A stretch of DNA of 64,000 bases, taken from NCBI GenBank assembly GCA_027028245.1, contig JALVJO010000038.1, positions 48,496 to 112,495 on the forward strand, read 5' to 3'. Within the stretch, counting starts at the first letter, position 1. Each line of letters begins with the position of its first letter. The notes under the pieces were generated by a model that saw only the letters and a program-made list of their open reading frames with translations, ran no database searches and was not told the origin of the DNA. Both the position numbers and the translations under genes were made by a program. Source of the DNA: Deltaproteobacteria bacterium (lineage in GTDB: Bacteria > Desulfobacterota > Dissulfuribacteria > Dissulfuribacterales > QOAL01). Below are positions 8,413 to 16,923 of this stretch, one piece after another.

Positions 8413-9852
8413 TTATGCGGCACTGCATGATCCATCTGGACTGGCCAAGGGACACAGCCTTTCAACTTCAACATCCTGCTCGCCTAGATCTTTTAAAACC
8501 TTTGCCGCAGCACCAGCTGCAAGTCTTTCTGAAAATCCAACATGGCTCTCCGGACTTATTATTGCCCTGATTTCCTCCTTGGAATATGAGCTGGCTATTC
8601 CCTCCTTTTTAAAGAGGATATCAAGAAATTCTCCCCTTTTTTCAGCAGCCTCCATGGCGGCTTCGTAAATCAACTGGTGGGCCCTGTCCTTCCCCATTTT
8701 TTCCCCGATATAAAACATCAAGGCCTCGCTGCATATCAGGGGTGCTGCATTCTTAACATTATCACGGATCCTGTCCGTATGCACAACCAGCTCGTTCAAA
8801 ATAAATTTCATTTGAGAAAGGGCAGAACAGGTATACTGGCATGAATCCGTTATGGCTGCCCATTCCACCCTGACAGCCCTGTAATCCCTCTCGTGTTCAT
8901 TTATAAGGCACTCCATGCCCAGACCGGCTTGAGCCCTGACAAGCTTGGCAAGTACTGCCACCTGTTCGCACATTTCCGGGTTTCTCTTGTGGGGCATGGT
9001 ACTGGAACCTATTTTACCATGGTGAAAAGGTTCTTCCATTTCACCCAGACTGCTTCTGGAAAGCCCCCTTATTTCTTCAGCAATCTTGGCAAGGGTTCCA
9101 CATATCAAAGCCAGCAAATTTAAAAATTCCGAAAAACGGTCCCTGGAGTTATGCCACGGAGTATCAGGCGGTTTTAGCTCCAGGCTGCGGGAGAACCTCT
9201 CCAACAGCTGCGGTGCCATTGGACCGAATGAATCCATGGTACCGACCCCTCCAAAGAGCTGGCTGACCAGGATTCTTTTTCTTGTCTCTTCCAGCCTTTC
9301 AAGGTGCCTGGCCAGCTCATCAAGCCATACGGCCATCTTGAGACCCAGTGTCATGGGAAGTGCATCCTGGGTGTGAGTACGTCCTACTGTTACCACGTCT
9401 TTGAAATGTTCCACCAAGGCAGCCAGCCGCCTCATTATAGAGACAAGATCCCTGTGAACTATTAAAAGGACATCCCTGATCTCAAGAACCTGGGCGGTAT
9501 CCTGGATATCCTGCGTAGTTGCCCCGTAGTGTATATATCCCCGGCTGGACTTTCTGCATTTCACAGCCAGGGCGTTCAAGAGGGGCAGGAGGGAATGACT
9601 GGTACTCTCAAGCTCTCTTTTTACTGTCTCAAGATCCAGTTTTCTTATGTCTGCATTGGAGCTTATGTCACGGGCTGCACTGTCTGGAATAATGGCCAAT
9701 GAGGCCTGAGTCACTGCCAATACGGCCTCGACATCAAGCCAGCGCTGATATCTGTATAAATCGCAAAAGATCCTCTTTACCTCAGGTGTTGCATATCCTC
9801 TGGAATAAAATCTTGAGTCTGTTATATGGCTTGCAGGACTGCACCTGGTCAT
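8413..9852 (-). CDS. Fumarase/aspartase-superfamily lyase, adenylosuccinate-lyase-like (first of two)
   Basis: A 479-residue lyase of the adenylosuccinate lyase/3-carboxymuconate cycloisomerase group. These enzymes eliminate or add fumarate (or a related acid) across a C-N, C-O or C-S bond. Conserved regions are all present: HYGATTQDIQDTA (near 108), GRTHTQDALPMT (near 157) and the flexible-loop signature GSSTMPHKRNP (near 290) with its catalytic Ser. It is unlikely to be the purine enzyme: no purine genes surround it, a second homolog lies next door, and the context is sulfur-carrier genes. The substrate is unknown; a fumarate-linked thiol or amine is a reasonable guess. Confidence 0.8.
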   Translation of the reverse strand: MTRCSPASHITDSRFYSRGYATPEVKRIFCDLYRYQRWLDVEAVLAVTQASLAIIPDSAARDISSNADIRKLDLETVKRELESTSHSLLPLLNALAVKCRKSSRGYIHYGATTQDIQDTAQVLEIRDVLLIVHRDLVSIMRRLAALVEHFKDVVTVGRTHTQDALPMTLGLKMAVWLDELARHLERLEETRKRILVSQLFGGVGTMDSFGPMAPQLLERFSRSLELKPPDTPWHNSRDRFSEFLNLLALICGTLAKIAEEIRGLSRSSLGEMEEPFHHGKIGSSTMPHKRNPEMCEQVAVLAKLVRAQAGLGMECLINEHERDYRAVRVEWAAITDSCQYTCSALSQMKFILNELVVHTDRIRDNVKNAAPLICSEALMFYIGEKMGKDRAHQLIYEAAMEAAEKRGEFLDILFKKEGIASSYSKEEIRAIISPESHVGFSERLAAGAAAKVLKDLGEQDVEVERLCPLASPDGSCSAA

Positions 9853-9923
9853 ATTCTTGGCCTTTGCACGTGGAAAAATGGTTTTAAATGTTTAAGGCAG
9901 CAGTCTGCCTCAATTGCAACAAA

Positions 9924-11297
9924 CTAAAGTTCCTGGGGGTCTTCAGCCCTTGATCTCCTGATTTGGCCTGCAACCTGGTTTATGATATTTACCGCCTGGC
10001 CCGTGTAGGCTTCGGGACTGTCCAGCATAAAAAGATCTCCTTTACTGAAAAGACCTCCTATCCCGGGATCTTCCATCACCAGCTCGCCAATGTTTCTGTC
10101 TTCTTTTTTTGCCTTTTCCACGATTTTGTTCAACTTTTCCATTGCATTCATCTTGCCTATCTTTTCTCCCAGCCTGAAAAGAAGCCATTCCCCAGCTATA
10201 AAATCACCTTTAGATCTCAAGTTTTCGTACATTCGTTTAGTGTCTATTTCCAATGAGGACAAGATTGATTTCATATAAGAGGCAGCCGCACCTGTATAAA
10301 TGCATATTTGAGGCATTGACAGCCATTCGGCCCACAAGCACCTTGGATCCCTTTCGTGTTCATGACACATGCTCTCTATTGCAACCGCAGAGAGAGCTCG
10401 AATGTGTTTTGAAAGTGCCTGAACCCTTTGACACAAAACGGGATTACGCTTGTGTGGCATGGTAGAACTTGCAGGCTGTCCCGGGGCCGCTTCAAAGAGT
10501 TCGGCGATCTCCGATTTCTGAAGTTGGTAAATCTCGTTTGCAATCTTTGAAAACGTGGAAGAAAGCATGGCCAGACAGCAGGCTGTATCCGCGATTGCAT
10601 CGCGCCGCGTATGCCATGCCAATGGGTCATGCTCGAGGCCCAAAAGCCTCAATGTATGGCTTGCAATTTCAAGGGCGTTTTCTCCGAGAGCTGCAAGGGT
10701 CCCAACCGCACCGCCGAACTGACCATATCTAAGCCCGGAATGGCGATCTCTTATCCTATGGATATGGGACCTGATCTCCTTAAGCCAGACGGCAGTCTTG
10801 AGACCGAATGTGATTGGAAGGGCCTGCTGACCATGTGTTCTTCCTGCCATGGGTGTGTCGGCGTACCGTTCTGAAAGAAGCAGGCAATTTGTTTCTATTT
10901 CTCGAAGATCCTTGTACATAAGTCCAAGGCTCAGGCGGATTCCAATGATTTCAGCAGTATCAATGACGTCCTGGGTTGTGGCACCGTAATGAACATATTG
11001 TCCAGCCTCGCTGCTGCAGGCATGTCTCAAGGCCTGTAAGAGAGGGACCAAAGAATTCCGGCTTTTTCCATAACCTTTTCTGATTAAAGACTTATCCAAC
11101 CGGTCAAAACGGGCATTTTCAACTATCTCCCGAGCTGCAGTCCCGGGGATAATGCCCTTGTCTCCAAGGGTTGAAGCAAGCGCTGCTTCAAAATCAAGCC
11201 ATCTCTGGAAAACAGCTTCTTCTTCGAATATCTCCCGTTGTTCCGGCGTACTGAAAACATCCTGATTCAGGTGAAAATCAATCGGATGAACAGACAT
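9924..11297 (-). CDS. Fumarase/aspartase-superfamily lyase, adenylosuccinate-lyase-like (second of two)
   Basis: A 457-residue paralog of the lyase encoded at 8413-9852, with the same three signatures: HYGATTQDVIDTA, GRTHGQQALPIT and SSTMPHKRNP. Active-site residues look intact in both, so the pair may be two catalysts acting in series or a hetero-oligomer. The ends differ more than the core. The gene sits between the JAMM protease gene (gap about 110 nt) and the other lyase (gap 71 nt), the largest gaps in this part of the operon. Substrate unknown. Confidence 0.8.
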   Translation of the reverse strand: MSVHPIDFHLNQDVFSTPEQREIFEEEAVFQRWLDFEAALASTLGDKGIIPGTAAREIVENARFDRLDKSLIRKGYGKSRNSLVPLLQALRHACSSEAGQYVHYGATTQDVIDTAEIIGIRLSLGLMYKDLREIETNCLLLSERYADTPMAGRTHGQQALPITFGLKTAVWLKEIRSHIHRIRDRHSGLRYGQFGGAVGTLAALGENALEIASHTLRLLGLEHDPLAWHTRRDAIADTACCLAMLSSTFSKIANEIYQLQKSEIAELFEAAPGQPASSTMPHKRNPVLCQRVQALSKHIRALSAVAIESMCHEHERDPRCLWAEWLSMPQICIYTGAAASYMKSILSSLEIDTKRMYENLRSKGDFIAGEWLLFRLGEKIGKMNAMEKLNKIVEKAKKEDRNIGELVMEDPGIGGLFSKGDLFMLDSPEAYTGQAVNIINQVAGQIRRSRAEDPQEL

Positions 11298-11406
11298 GCT
11301 TAAGCCTCTTCCATAGGGTTAAAAACTGATCTTGATTCCATCTTACATGGAATCCCTGATATTAAGTAAGCGTCAGGATGCTCCCAAGGACAACATCGAC
11401 TGCAGG

Positions 11407-11976
11407 TCAACTGATAATAATGGGGACCTCTTTTTCCCTAATGCCTTCATAAAAGGCCCGAATAATCGGCCGTGATGGATCCACCAAGGAGATAATAAAG
11501 CTGAAAAGATTCGAATTTTTGGCCAGAATCATGTCCAGTTTGGTGGGCGTATCGCGCAGCCGATCATGATCCCATGGAACAATGTGCATGTGATAGGTGC
11601 CTATGGCAAGCAAATCATCTCTGTCGCATATTTCGTAACACTCCCTCAATTCTTCAGGGTCGGTTATCCATCCCCTCTGGGAAAGCGGGGTCTTGGAGGC
11701 CACGGCATATCTGTTCATAACGTCATCCATATAGCTCTTAAGTGGCTCGTGCATCCTGGCATTTTTCTTAAAATAAAAAATTTTCAGTACATGAGCCGCG
11801 TCACCATCCAATGTCCCTGCAAGCATGCCATAGGCTCGTTTCACCCTGGTTTCACCCGGCAGATATTCTCCCGCCAGTTTTCTTCGGCAGTGCGACTTTA
11901 CATCATCCCAGAGGGCCTCAGGGAGAAATATGTTTTTAAGACTTGATAAACCTGTCACAGAATTCGACCTTGTCAA
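11407..11976 (-). CDS. JAMM/MPN+ (Mov34) metalloprotease
   Basis: A 189-residue zinc hydrolase of the JAB1/MPN+ type. The metal site reads HMHIVPW...TPTKLD: two His of the HxH pair and the downstream Asp, with Thr in place of the usual Ser. A Glu about 9 residues before a GMLAGT strand could be the catalytic acid. Bacterial members next to ubiquitin-like carriers (CysO/Mec+ in Mycobacterium, QbsE/QbsD in Pseudomonas, HcyS/HcyD in Wolinella) free an adduct or expose the terminal GG. Here the carrier gene is immediately upstream. The frame begins at a TTG overlapping the carrier's stop (TTGA); a GTG at 11955 preceded by AAGG is an alternative start. Confidence 0.78.
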   Translation of the reverse strand: MTRSNSVTGLSSLKNIFLPEALWDDVKSHCRRKLAGEYLPGETRVKRAYGMLAGTLDGDAAHVLKIFYFKKNARMHEPLKSYMDDVMNRYAVASKTPLSQRGWITDPEELRECYEICDRDDLLAIGTYHMHIVPWDHDRLRDTPTKLDMILAKNSNLFSFIISLVDPSRPIIRAFYEGIREKEVPIIIS

Positions 11977-12236
11977 CCCCCCGCTATGGGAATAATAAGA
12001 GAAATCTCATCGTCTTGTTTAAGACTTATCTGAGACCAGTCCTTTTGCTGGACCTTGACAAGTCTGCCGTTTACAAAGATGGAAAGAAGCTTAGGCTGCT
12101 CAAAGAGCACGTTTAGACCTTCATGCATCTGGACAAGTCTTTTCATGGTCCCTTCCAGGTCAGGGGCATCGATGACAATTTCTCGCTCGTTGTCAGTATA
12201 TTTTCTATAAGGAAATGGAATTATAACGCGTGCCAT
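11973..12236 (-). CDS. MoaD/ThiS-family ubiquitin-like sulfur carrier ending in Gly-Gly
   Basis: An 87-residue beta-grasp protein ending PIAGG, the C-terminal di-glycine that is adenylated by a ThiF/MoeB enzyme and converted to a thiocarboxylate. Visible features are LSIFVNGRLV, a central QDDEISLIIP strand and no extension beyond GG. The start at 12236 is preferred over a longer open frame because the 87-residue form has the family's normal size and begins 7 nt after the kinase gene. JAMM and E1 partners follow in the same operon. Whether it feeds molybdopterin, thiamine, homocysteine or something else cannot be read here; no moaA, moaE or thiG is nearby. Confidence 0.88.
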   Translation of the reverse strand: MARVIIPFPYRKYTDNEREIVIDAPDLEGTMKRLVQMHEGLNVLFEQPKLLSIFVNGRLVKVQQKDWSQISLKQDDEISLIIPIAGG

Positions 12237-12243
12237 GATATTC

Positions 12244-13107
12244 TTATCGTGATGATTCAAGCACTTCTGAAAGGGCCTGGGGAATATATGCCAGAATCTC
12301 CGAAATCTGCGTAGCAGGATTAGGTTGAGCAAGCTCTCCTGCTCTCCTGTTTGCCCTGCCTGCCACCATGCATGCCTCCACCGGAGTCTTTCCAGCGTAA
12401 ATCAGGCCGCTGATCATGCCGGTGATAAGGTCCCCGGTACCTCCTACCGCCTCCATGGTTTCTACACATGGAGAATCGATTGTATCCACCACATTGCCGT
12501 CATGACAGATGTAATCCACTTTCCCCTTTACAAACATGGTCTTTGGCGCATTTTTAGCCGCATAGGCCCGTTGAATCAGCTCCGTGACATTTTCTTCCAT
12601 ATGGAAAATAGCACCTCTGGTAAAAGCAGGATGGTCGGCCTTTTCATCAGCCAAAAAGGTCAGTTCTCCGATATCAGGTGTAAAAACATCGTAAAATACG
12701 GCATCTCCACCCGCCTTGGCCACATACATGGAACCGGCATCTGCTATGAGCACCGGTTTCCTGGGCATTTTTTTTACTGATTGCAGCACCCGTTTATTCA
12801 ATTTCAAATCAGGCATTATGTAATGGAGGGTCATTACACTAAGCTGGAGAATGGGAAGATTTTCCTCGAGATATCGATAAATGGCCTCGCTTCCTTCCCT
12901 TTTTCCTATATCACCGGCTACAAGACCTACTGGTCTTTCACATCCCAACAGCTCGCAAACCTGGCAGGCTGCAGTCATCATGGCTTCGTTGCCCCTGTTG
13001 ATTCCAAGTTTTCTGCCGCCAATCTCAATACCTTCAGGAGAATAATCGATGTGGCCCATGACAAGGGAAAGACCTTCCACGGGTACAGATCCTGCTAAAA
13101 GCAACAT
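12244..13107 (-). CDS. Ribokinase-superfamily protein related to NAD(P)H-hydrate dehydratase (YjeF C-terminal domain)
   Basis: A 287-residue protein with the fold and signature of the YjeF/NnrD C-terminal domain: LIADAGS (near 140), an FTPDIGELT segment (near 167), and the GGTGDLITGMISGL anion-hole motif near 222. These enzymes use ATP or ADP to dehydrate hydrated NAD(P)H, and relatives phosphorylate small molecules. The fused YjeF N-terminal epimerase found in bacterial NnrE-NnrD proteins is absent, and the gene is embedded among sulfur-carrier genes. A specialised kinase in this pathway is therefore at least as likely as NAD(P)HX repair. Confidence 0.7.
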   Translation of the reverse strand: MLLLAGSVPVEGLSLVMGHIDYSPEGIEIGGRKLGINRGNEAMMTAACQVCELLGCERPVGLVAGDIGKREGSEAIYRYLEENLPILQLSVMTLHYIMPDLKLNKRVLQSVKKMPRKPVLIADAGSMYVAKAGGDAVFYDVFTPDIGELTFLADEKADHPAFTRGAIFHMEENVTELIQRAYAAKNAPKTMFVKGKVDYICHDGNVVDTIDSPCVETMEAVGGTGDLITGMISGLIYAGKTPVEACMVAGRANRRAGELAQPNPATQISEILAYIPQALSEVLESSR

Positions 13108-13110
13108 CCG

Positions 13111-13656
13111 TCAGTCTCCTATGAGCCTGATCATTTCTTCTCTTGCCGTATTGAGAGAATATGCGCAAAGGGAAAATCCTACTTCACCCGGGTCCGGGGC
13201 TTCGCGGAGCCTTTTGCCCAGCATGGACGTGGCAAGAAATGGGACATCCGGGCAACCACCTCCCGAAATATTAACGATTTCGCGGCTTTCCTTGTCCACG
13301 GTAATCTTCATGTTGGCTGCACGCACCATAAGATACCTGCCGAAATCCTTCACCCTGACGAACTGGAGGGGCTCGGTGCCCTTGGATGTTATGGGCACCA
13401 CATCCATTGGTGGCAGTCCCACCCGGTGGAGAAGCTCAACTATTGCTGATTCTGCATCAAAGGGAAACTCGACGCTCAAATCGCAGCCTGTTCTGTATGT
13501 GGGAGGCGGACTGACCACCCTTATGTCATACCCTTCGTCTCTTAAAAGCTCCTGAACCGAAATTACCGTTGTGGGATGCGCAAAAATCAGGAGTCCGCGG
13601 TCAGGCTTTCCTGTGTATTCTTTCTTTTTTTCTTTTTTCTTTTTAAACCAGAGCAT
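13111..13656 (-). CDS. Two-part protein with N-terminal DUF3343 (putative S/Se carrier) domain
   Basis: A 181-residue cytosolic protein. The start at 13656 is used because the upstream continuation of the frame overlaps the permease gene. After a very Lys-rich tail (residues 5-12), residues about 20-90 match DUF3343: LIFAHPTTVISVQELLRD, then a Thr-Gly-Cys (YRTGCD, Cys58) where the family has its reactive Cys. DUF3343 proteins accompany selenium and sulfur trafficking genes. The C-terminal half (about 90-181) is separate, with a GGGCPD motif near 135 and another Cys near 164; I do not recognise it. It lies 47 nt after the YedE-like gene, a common DUF3343 neighbour. Confidence 0.7.
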   Translation of the reverse strand: MLWFKKKKEKKKEYTGKPDRGLLIFAHPTTVISVQELLRDEGYDIRVVSPPPTYRTGCDLSVEFPFDAESAIVELLHRVGLPPMDVVPITSKGTEPLQFVRVKDFGRYLMVRAANMKITVDKESREIVNISGGGCPDVPFLATSMLGKRLREAPDPGEVGFSLCAYSLNTAREEMIRLIGD

Positions 13657-13703
13657 TATCACCTTACCCCTATAAATTTTTCCTAAAAACAGGTTATCTG
13701 GCA

Positions 13704-14780
13704 CTACCTGACAGCCGCTGGAGACCTCCGATAATACATGACTAAAACTACACATGCCATGAGCCCTGCCAGCACGGCAATCTTTCCGTAAAAAGTCGGC
13801 CCTGCAGACGTTGATCTTATTGACCAACCAATGACCAAAGCCGCACCTGTGAGCATGCCAAAACACGTAACAGCCGAATCCACGTCCCCCTGGCCTGCCT
13901 TGATCACCTGTCTGAAGGGACAACCATCTATTATTACCGAGGCCAACCCTACCAGCATCATGGCTAAAAATGTCCACAGATGACTGGTATGAGAGGCGGG
14001 TTGACCGTTCAGACCCAGATGAAACTGTCCCAGCACAAGGCTGAGCACCAATGCCCCCAGAAACGCAGCCAGCACCCCCTTAAACAAGGTGCCCTCGCGA
14101 ACAAGAAACAGGTTTCTGAAGCCACCGGTTATGCACAATCCTGAACGCTGTGCCAGACAGCCGATTACGAAGCTCACTGCCAGGGAGATAGGTACAGGTG
14201 CGTGCAGTGCGGCAGGACCAGTCTGGCCGAATACGATGAAGGCAGGCTTCATAAATAGGAAAAGAAGCAGGTTCAGGGCAAACAACGGAAAGATGTATCC
14301 GTTTATCTTGGGAAGCTTTCTCACTCTATCAAGGGCAACCCCGGCCTTTATATACCTTGCCCCAAGCCATACACCAAGCATAAGACCCAGGAGGGCAGCG
14401 CAGGCCGTCAGGTCACCTGCAGCCAGCCGGTGAATCATCTTAATTGGGCATCCTATAAACACCGCACAGCCCACTATCATAAAAAAACCCAGAAAAAAAC
14501 GTATAATGGGAGAAGAGCCTCCAGTCACCTGAAAACGCCTTGTTGCCGTTGCCATGGCAAATGATCCAAGTACAAAACCGATCAATTCCGGCCTGAGATA
14601 GCTCATTCTGACATGAGAGTGAAGCTGCATGGCCCCGGCAAGGTTTTCCAGGAAACAGGAAAGACAGATACCTGAATTTACAGGGTTGCCCAGGTATGAA
14701 AGAACGACACAGCCGGCGCCAAGGACAGCACCGGTAATAATGGAAACGTCAAAGAAGCTCTTAAACACCTCTATTCGCAT
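13704..14780 (-). CDS. yedE: YeeE/YedE-family permease of the selenium-metabolism type
   Basis: A 358-residue inner-membrane protein with about ten hydrophobic segments. Key family features are GNPVNSGICLSCF near 32, RPELIGFVLGSF near 64, GCPIK near 110, AQRSGLCITGG near 210 and DGCPFRQ near 285. These Cys line the thiosulfate or sulfane-sulfur path in characterised YeeE proteins. The sequence is closest in style to the YedE subgroup that sits with DUF3343 and selenium genes rather than to E. coli YeeE. It should import a reduced sulfur or selenium species. The upstream TPR gene ends 10 nt inside it. Confidence 0.88.
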   Translation of the reverse strand: MRIEVFKSFFDVSIITGAVLGAGCVVLSYLGNPVNSGICLSCFLENLAGAMQLHSHVRMSYLRPELIGFVLGSFAMATATRRFQVTGGSSPIIRFFLGFFMIVGCAVFIGCPIKMIHRLAAGDLTACAALLGLMLGVWLGARYIKAGVALDRVRKLPKINGYIFPLFALNLLLFLFMKPAFIVFGQTGPAALHAPVPISLAVSFVIGCLAQRSGLCITGGFRNLFLVREGTLFKGVLAAFLGALVLSLVLGQFHLGLNGQPASHTSHLWTFLAMMLVGLASVIIDGCPFRQVIKAGQGDVDSAVTCFGMLTGAALVIGWSIRSTSAGPTFYGKIAVLAGLMACVVLVMYYRRSPAAVR

Positions 14781-15334
14781 CCTCCGGCTATTCTGCGTTG
14801 AAGGTAGTAGATATCGTTTATGGCAGTTTGAATCTGTTTATCTTCAGGTTTCAGTTTTTTCTCCCTGTTCAGCTTTCCTCTGGCACTTGAAATCAGCTTC
14901 ATTATTTCGTCACCTATATAGAGAGGCGTGGTCTTGTCAACGTAATCCGGATCCAATTCTACAGCGCGGCGATAGCTGCGGACTGACTTAACAATTTGTC
15001 CCTGCTGGCTGTAAAGCCTTCCAAGCAGTACAAGGCCGTAGGCATCATCGGGATGATCTTTTAGGATTTTTAAAACCTTGGAAACGGCCTGATCGAAATC
15101 CCCTTTTTTTTCAAGATAAAGGACATCCTTATAAAGCCAGGCCTTCTTGGCCAGCTGTTCTTCATATCTCTTCTGAAGGGTATTTATACCTGGTGAGCCG
15201 TGGCTAGAGTCGGCCTTCAATTCAAGCTCGTGCTGCACAATCATGCCGGCAGTAACAGCAACAAGCACAATCAGAACAGCAGTATTCACTCGGAAAAACC
15301 AATCCACCCCTTCATTCTCCATATGGTTCGCCAT
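14771..15334 (-). CDS. Membrane-anchored TPR protein
   Basis: A 187-residue protein with one N-terminal membrane helix (about residues 14-34) and a periplasmic tail. The tail holds at least two tetratricopeptide motifs (LYLEKKGDFDQAVSKVLKI and LLGRLYSQQGQIVKSVRSYR), then a Lys-rich segment. TPRs hold partner proteins; here the partners are probably other products of this operon, since a second TPR protein gene lies at 16342. A second Met at codon 5 is also possible. No enzymatic motif is seen. Confidence 0.65.
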   Translation of the reverse strand: MANHMENEGVDWFFRVNTAVLIVLVAVTAGMIVQHELELKADSSHGSPGINTLQKRYEEQLAKKAWLYKDVLYLEKKGDFDQAVSKVLKILKDHPDDAYGLVLLGRLYSQQGQIVKSVRSYRRAVELDPDYVDKTTPLYIGDEIMKLISSARGKLNREKKLKPEDKQIQTAINDIYYLQRRIAGGCE

Positions 15335-15373
15335 TTATGAAGTGGAGCAGCAATCTTGATCTAGATCCAGGGA

Positions 15374-16342
15374 CTAAAACCGTCCGGCTCCTGAAACGGG
15401 TTCATTGGCAAAGTTGCATATCCTGACTCGACCAAGGCCCTTATCACTGGATGCATCCTTGATGCTGCTTCTAATCTTTTTCAAATCAGTACTTCCCCAC
15501 CAGTTATAGCGGGCATCAACATCCTGCTCCTGACCTTCCAAGAGGGAGATGTTATAATCTGAGTTATCAAAGATATTGTTCTCTCTTAATATGAGCCGGG
15601 GGACGGAATACAAGATGATCCCTTTTGCGTTCTTGAAAATATTGTTGAAGCGGATGCAGCATGGACCGCTTTTCTTGGTAAAGATGCCGAAGAATTTATT
15701 TTCTGTGATTTGATTATGGGATATTATAGAATTGGCAGATCCCCCGATCAATATGCCGCCGCCATTTTGCCAGATCCTGTTGTAAACAACGGGTACAGCA
15801 CATTTTATATCCATACCCCGTATATTTTTCATTCCTATGGCAACACCATTGTCGTGCAGCCTGCAGCGGCTGACCAGCACCTGTGCTGAATGGCAGTGTA
15901 TTGAGGTATGACCGTAACTGATGCTGCAAAACTCCAGGATATTGTCCCTGCTGCCGATGAAATTAATGGCTCCCCAGTCTGAGACAGACGGCCTTTTTTC
16001 AGCGCTGGTAAAGGTGATCATCTTGTCCCTTAATCCCTGGGCGATAAGTCTGCCCCTGACAATCAGTTCGGCCCTGGGGAAATGATTTGCCTTATCAAGA
16101 CTGAGTTTATCAGGCCCGAAATCCTTAATCTTTTTAAATCTGATATTGGTCCCGGGAAGGATTATCAGAGTAGCCCCCCTGTTTATCCTCACATCCCCCT
16201 TCAGGAGGATGTCTCCCTGCCACACCGTGTCAGAAGTTATTTCCGTCTTGCTGTTTATTTCCTGGACTGCATAAGCTGGAGATGAATAAAGGAGAAAAAA
16301 AACATTCAGAACAAAGAAAAAGAATCTTGCCAGCTTTACCAT
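15374..16342 (-). CDS. Secreted right-handed beta-helix protein (NosD-like)
   Basis: A 322-residue exported protein with a signal peptide ending near AYAVQE. It opens with the ITSDTVWQGDILLKGDV cap typical of NosD-type parallel beta-helices, followed by repeats such as CSISYGHTSIHCHS and NQITENKFFGIFTK, and closes with YNWWGSTD, a common C-terminal capping motif of these proteins. No catalytic carbohydrate-active residues stand out. Its start shares one base with the stop of the upstream TPR gene (TAATG). It is the second of three beta-helix proteins in the window. Confidence 0.75.
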   Translation of the reverse strand: MVKLARFFFFVLNVFFLLYSSPAYAVQEINSKTEITSDTVWQGDILLKGDVRINRGATLIILPGTNIRFKKIKDFGPDKLSLDKANHFPRAELIVRGRLIAQGLRDKMITFTSAEKRPSVSDWGAINFIGSRDNILEFCSISYGHTSIHCHSAQVLVSRCRLHDNGVAIGMKNIRGMDIKCAVPVVYNRIWQNGGGILIGGSANSIISHNQITENKFFGIFTKKSGPCCIRFNNIFKNAKGIILYSVPRLILRENNIFDNSDYNISLLEGQEQDVDARYNWWGSTDLKKIRSSIKDASSDKGLGRVRICNFANEPVSGAGRF

Positions 16343-16872
16343 TAAGATCTCTCCGCTCCGGATTTGGTCAGCATCTTAATCTCGTCTTTTATCTTCTGCT
16401 TGTCTGCAGGCCCTTGGGCAAGGGTTTCAGCCCTGGAAAATTCCTGTTCAGCATCCACCTTCCTGCCCATTTTCTCAAAAACCACGGCCTTATGTACATG
16501 AACCAGGATATCAGAAGAATTTACCTTTTCTGCAATGTTGAAATATTGCATTGCCTTTTCAAGGGCATTCTTTTTCATGAAGACCAGCCCGAGACCATCC
16601 AACGCATTGAAGTTACGGGAATCCTTTTTCAGAACCTTTTCGAATTGTTTCTGAGCTTCTTCCATCTGTCCTGCCAGCCAGTATGCCATGCCAAGCTTGT
16701 TCCTGGTTTCCAGGTCATCAGGGTTCATGAAAAGGACCATGTTGTACTGCAAAATCTGTACGGAAGGGGGGAACTTAGATATGTCACCGTGGGCAAACAC
16801 CTGGGAGGGGCCGATACACATTGCAATACAGGCCAATATACAGACTGCAGCTTCAAAACATTTCATGGTCAT
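16342..16872 (-). CDS. Secreted TPR protein
   Basis: A 176-residue protein with a signal peptide ending near QVFAHG and three tetratricopeptide units (about residues 55-150; LGMAYWLAGQMEEAQKQFE, LGLVFMKKNALEKAMQYF, AVVFEKMGRKVDAEQEFS). It is periplasmic and likely a scaffold for a complex built from this operon. It lies 51 nt after the PhnD-like gene and is translationally coupled to the beta-helix gene that follows. Confidence 0.65.
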   Translation of the reverse strand: MTMKCFEAAVCILACIAMCIGPSQVFAHGDISKFPPSVQILQYNMVLFMNPDDLETRNKLGMAYWLAGQMEEAQKQFEKVLKKDSRNFNALDGLGLVFMKKNALEKAMQYFNIAEKVNSSDILVHVHKAVVFEKMGRKVDAEQEFSRAETLAQGPADKQKIKDEIKMLTKSGAERS

Positions 16873-16923
16873 CAGATCAGTATCAGAATCAAATTCCGCC
16901 TAAAACCAACGTCTCTTTCACAG

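Noticed and set aside
13704-13977. Continuation of the DUF3343 frame upstream to 13977
   Set aside because: It lies within the YedE-like gene and is not needed; an ATG at 13656 begins a family-like N-terminus.
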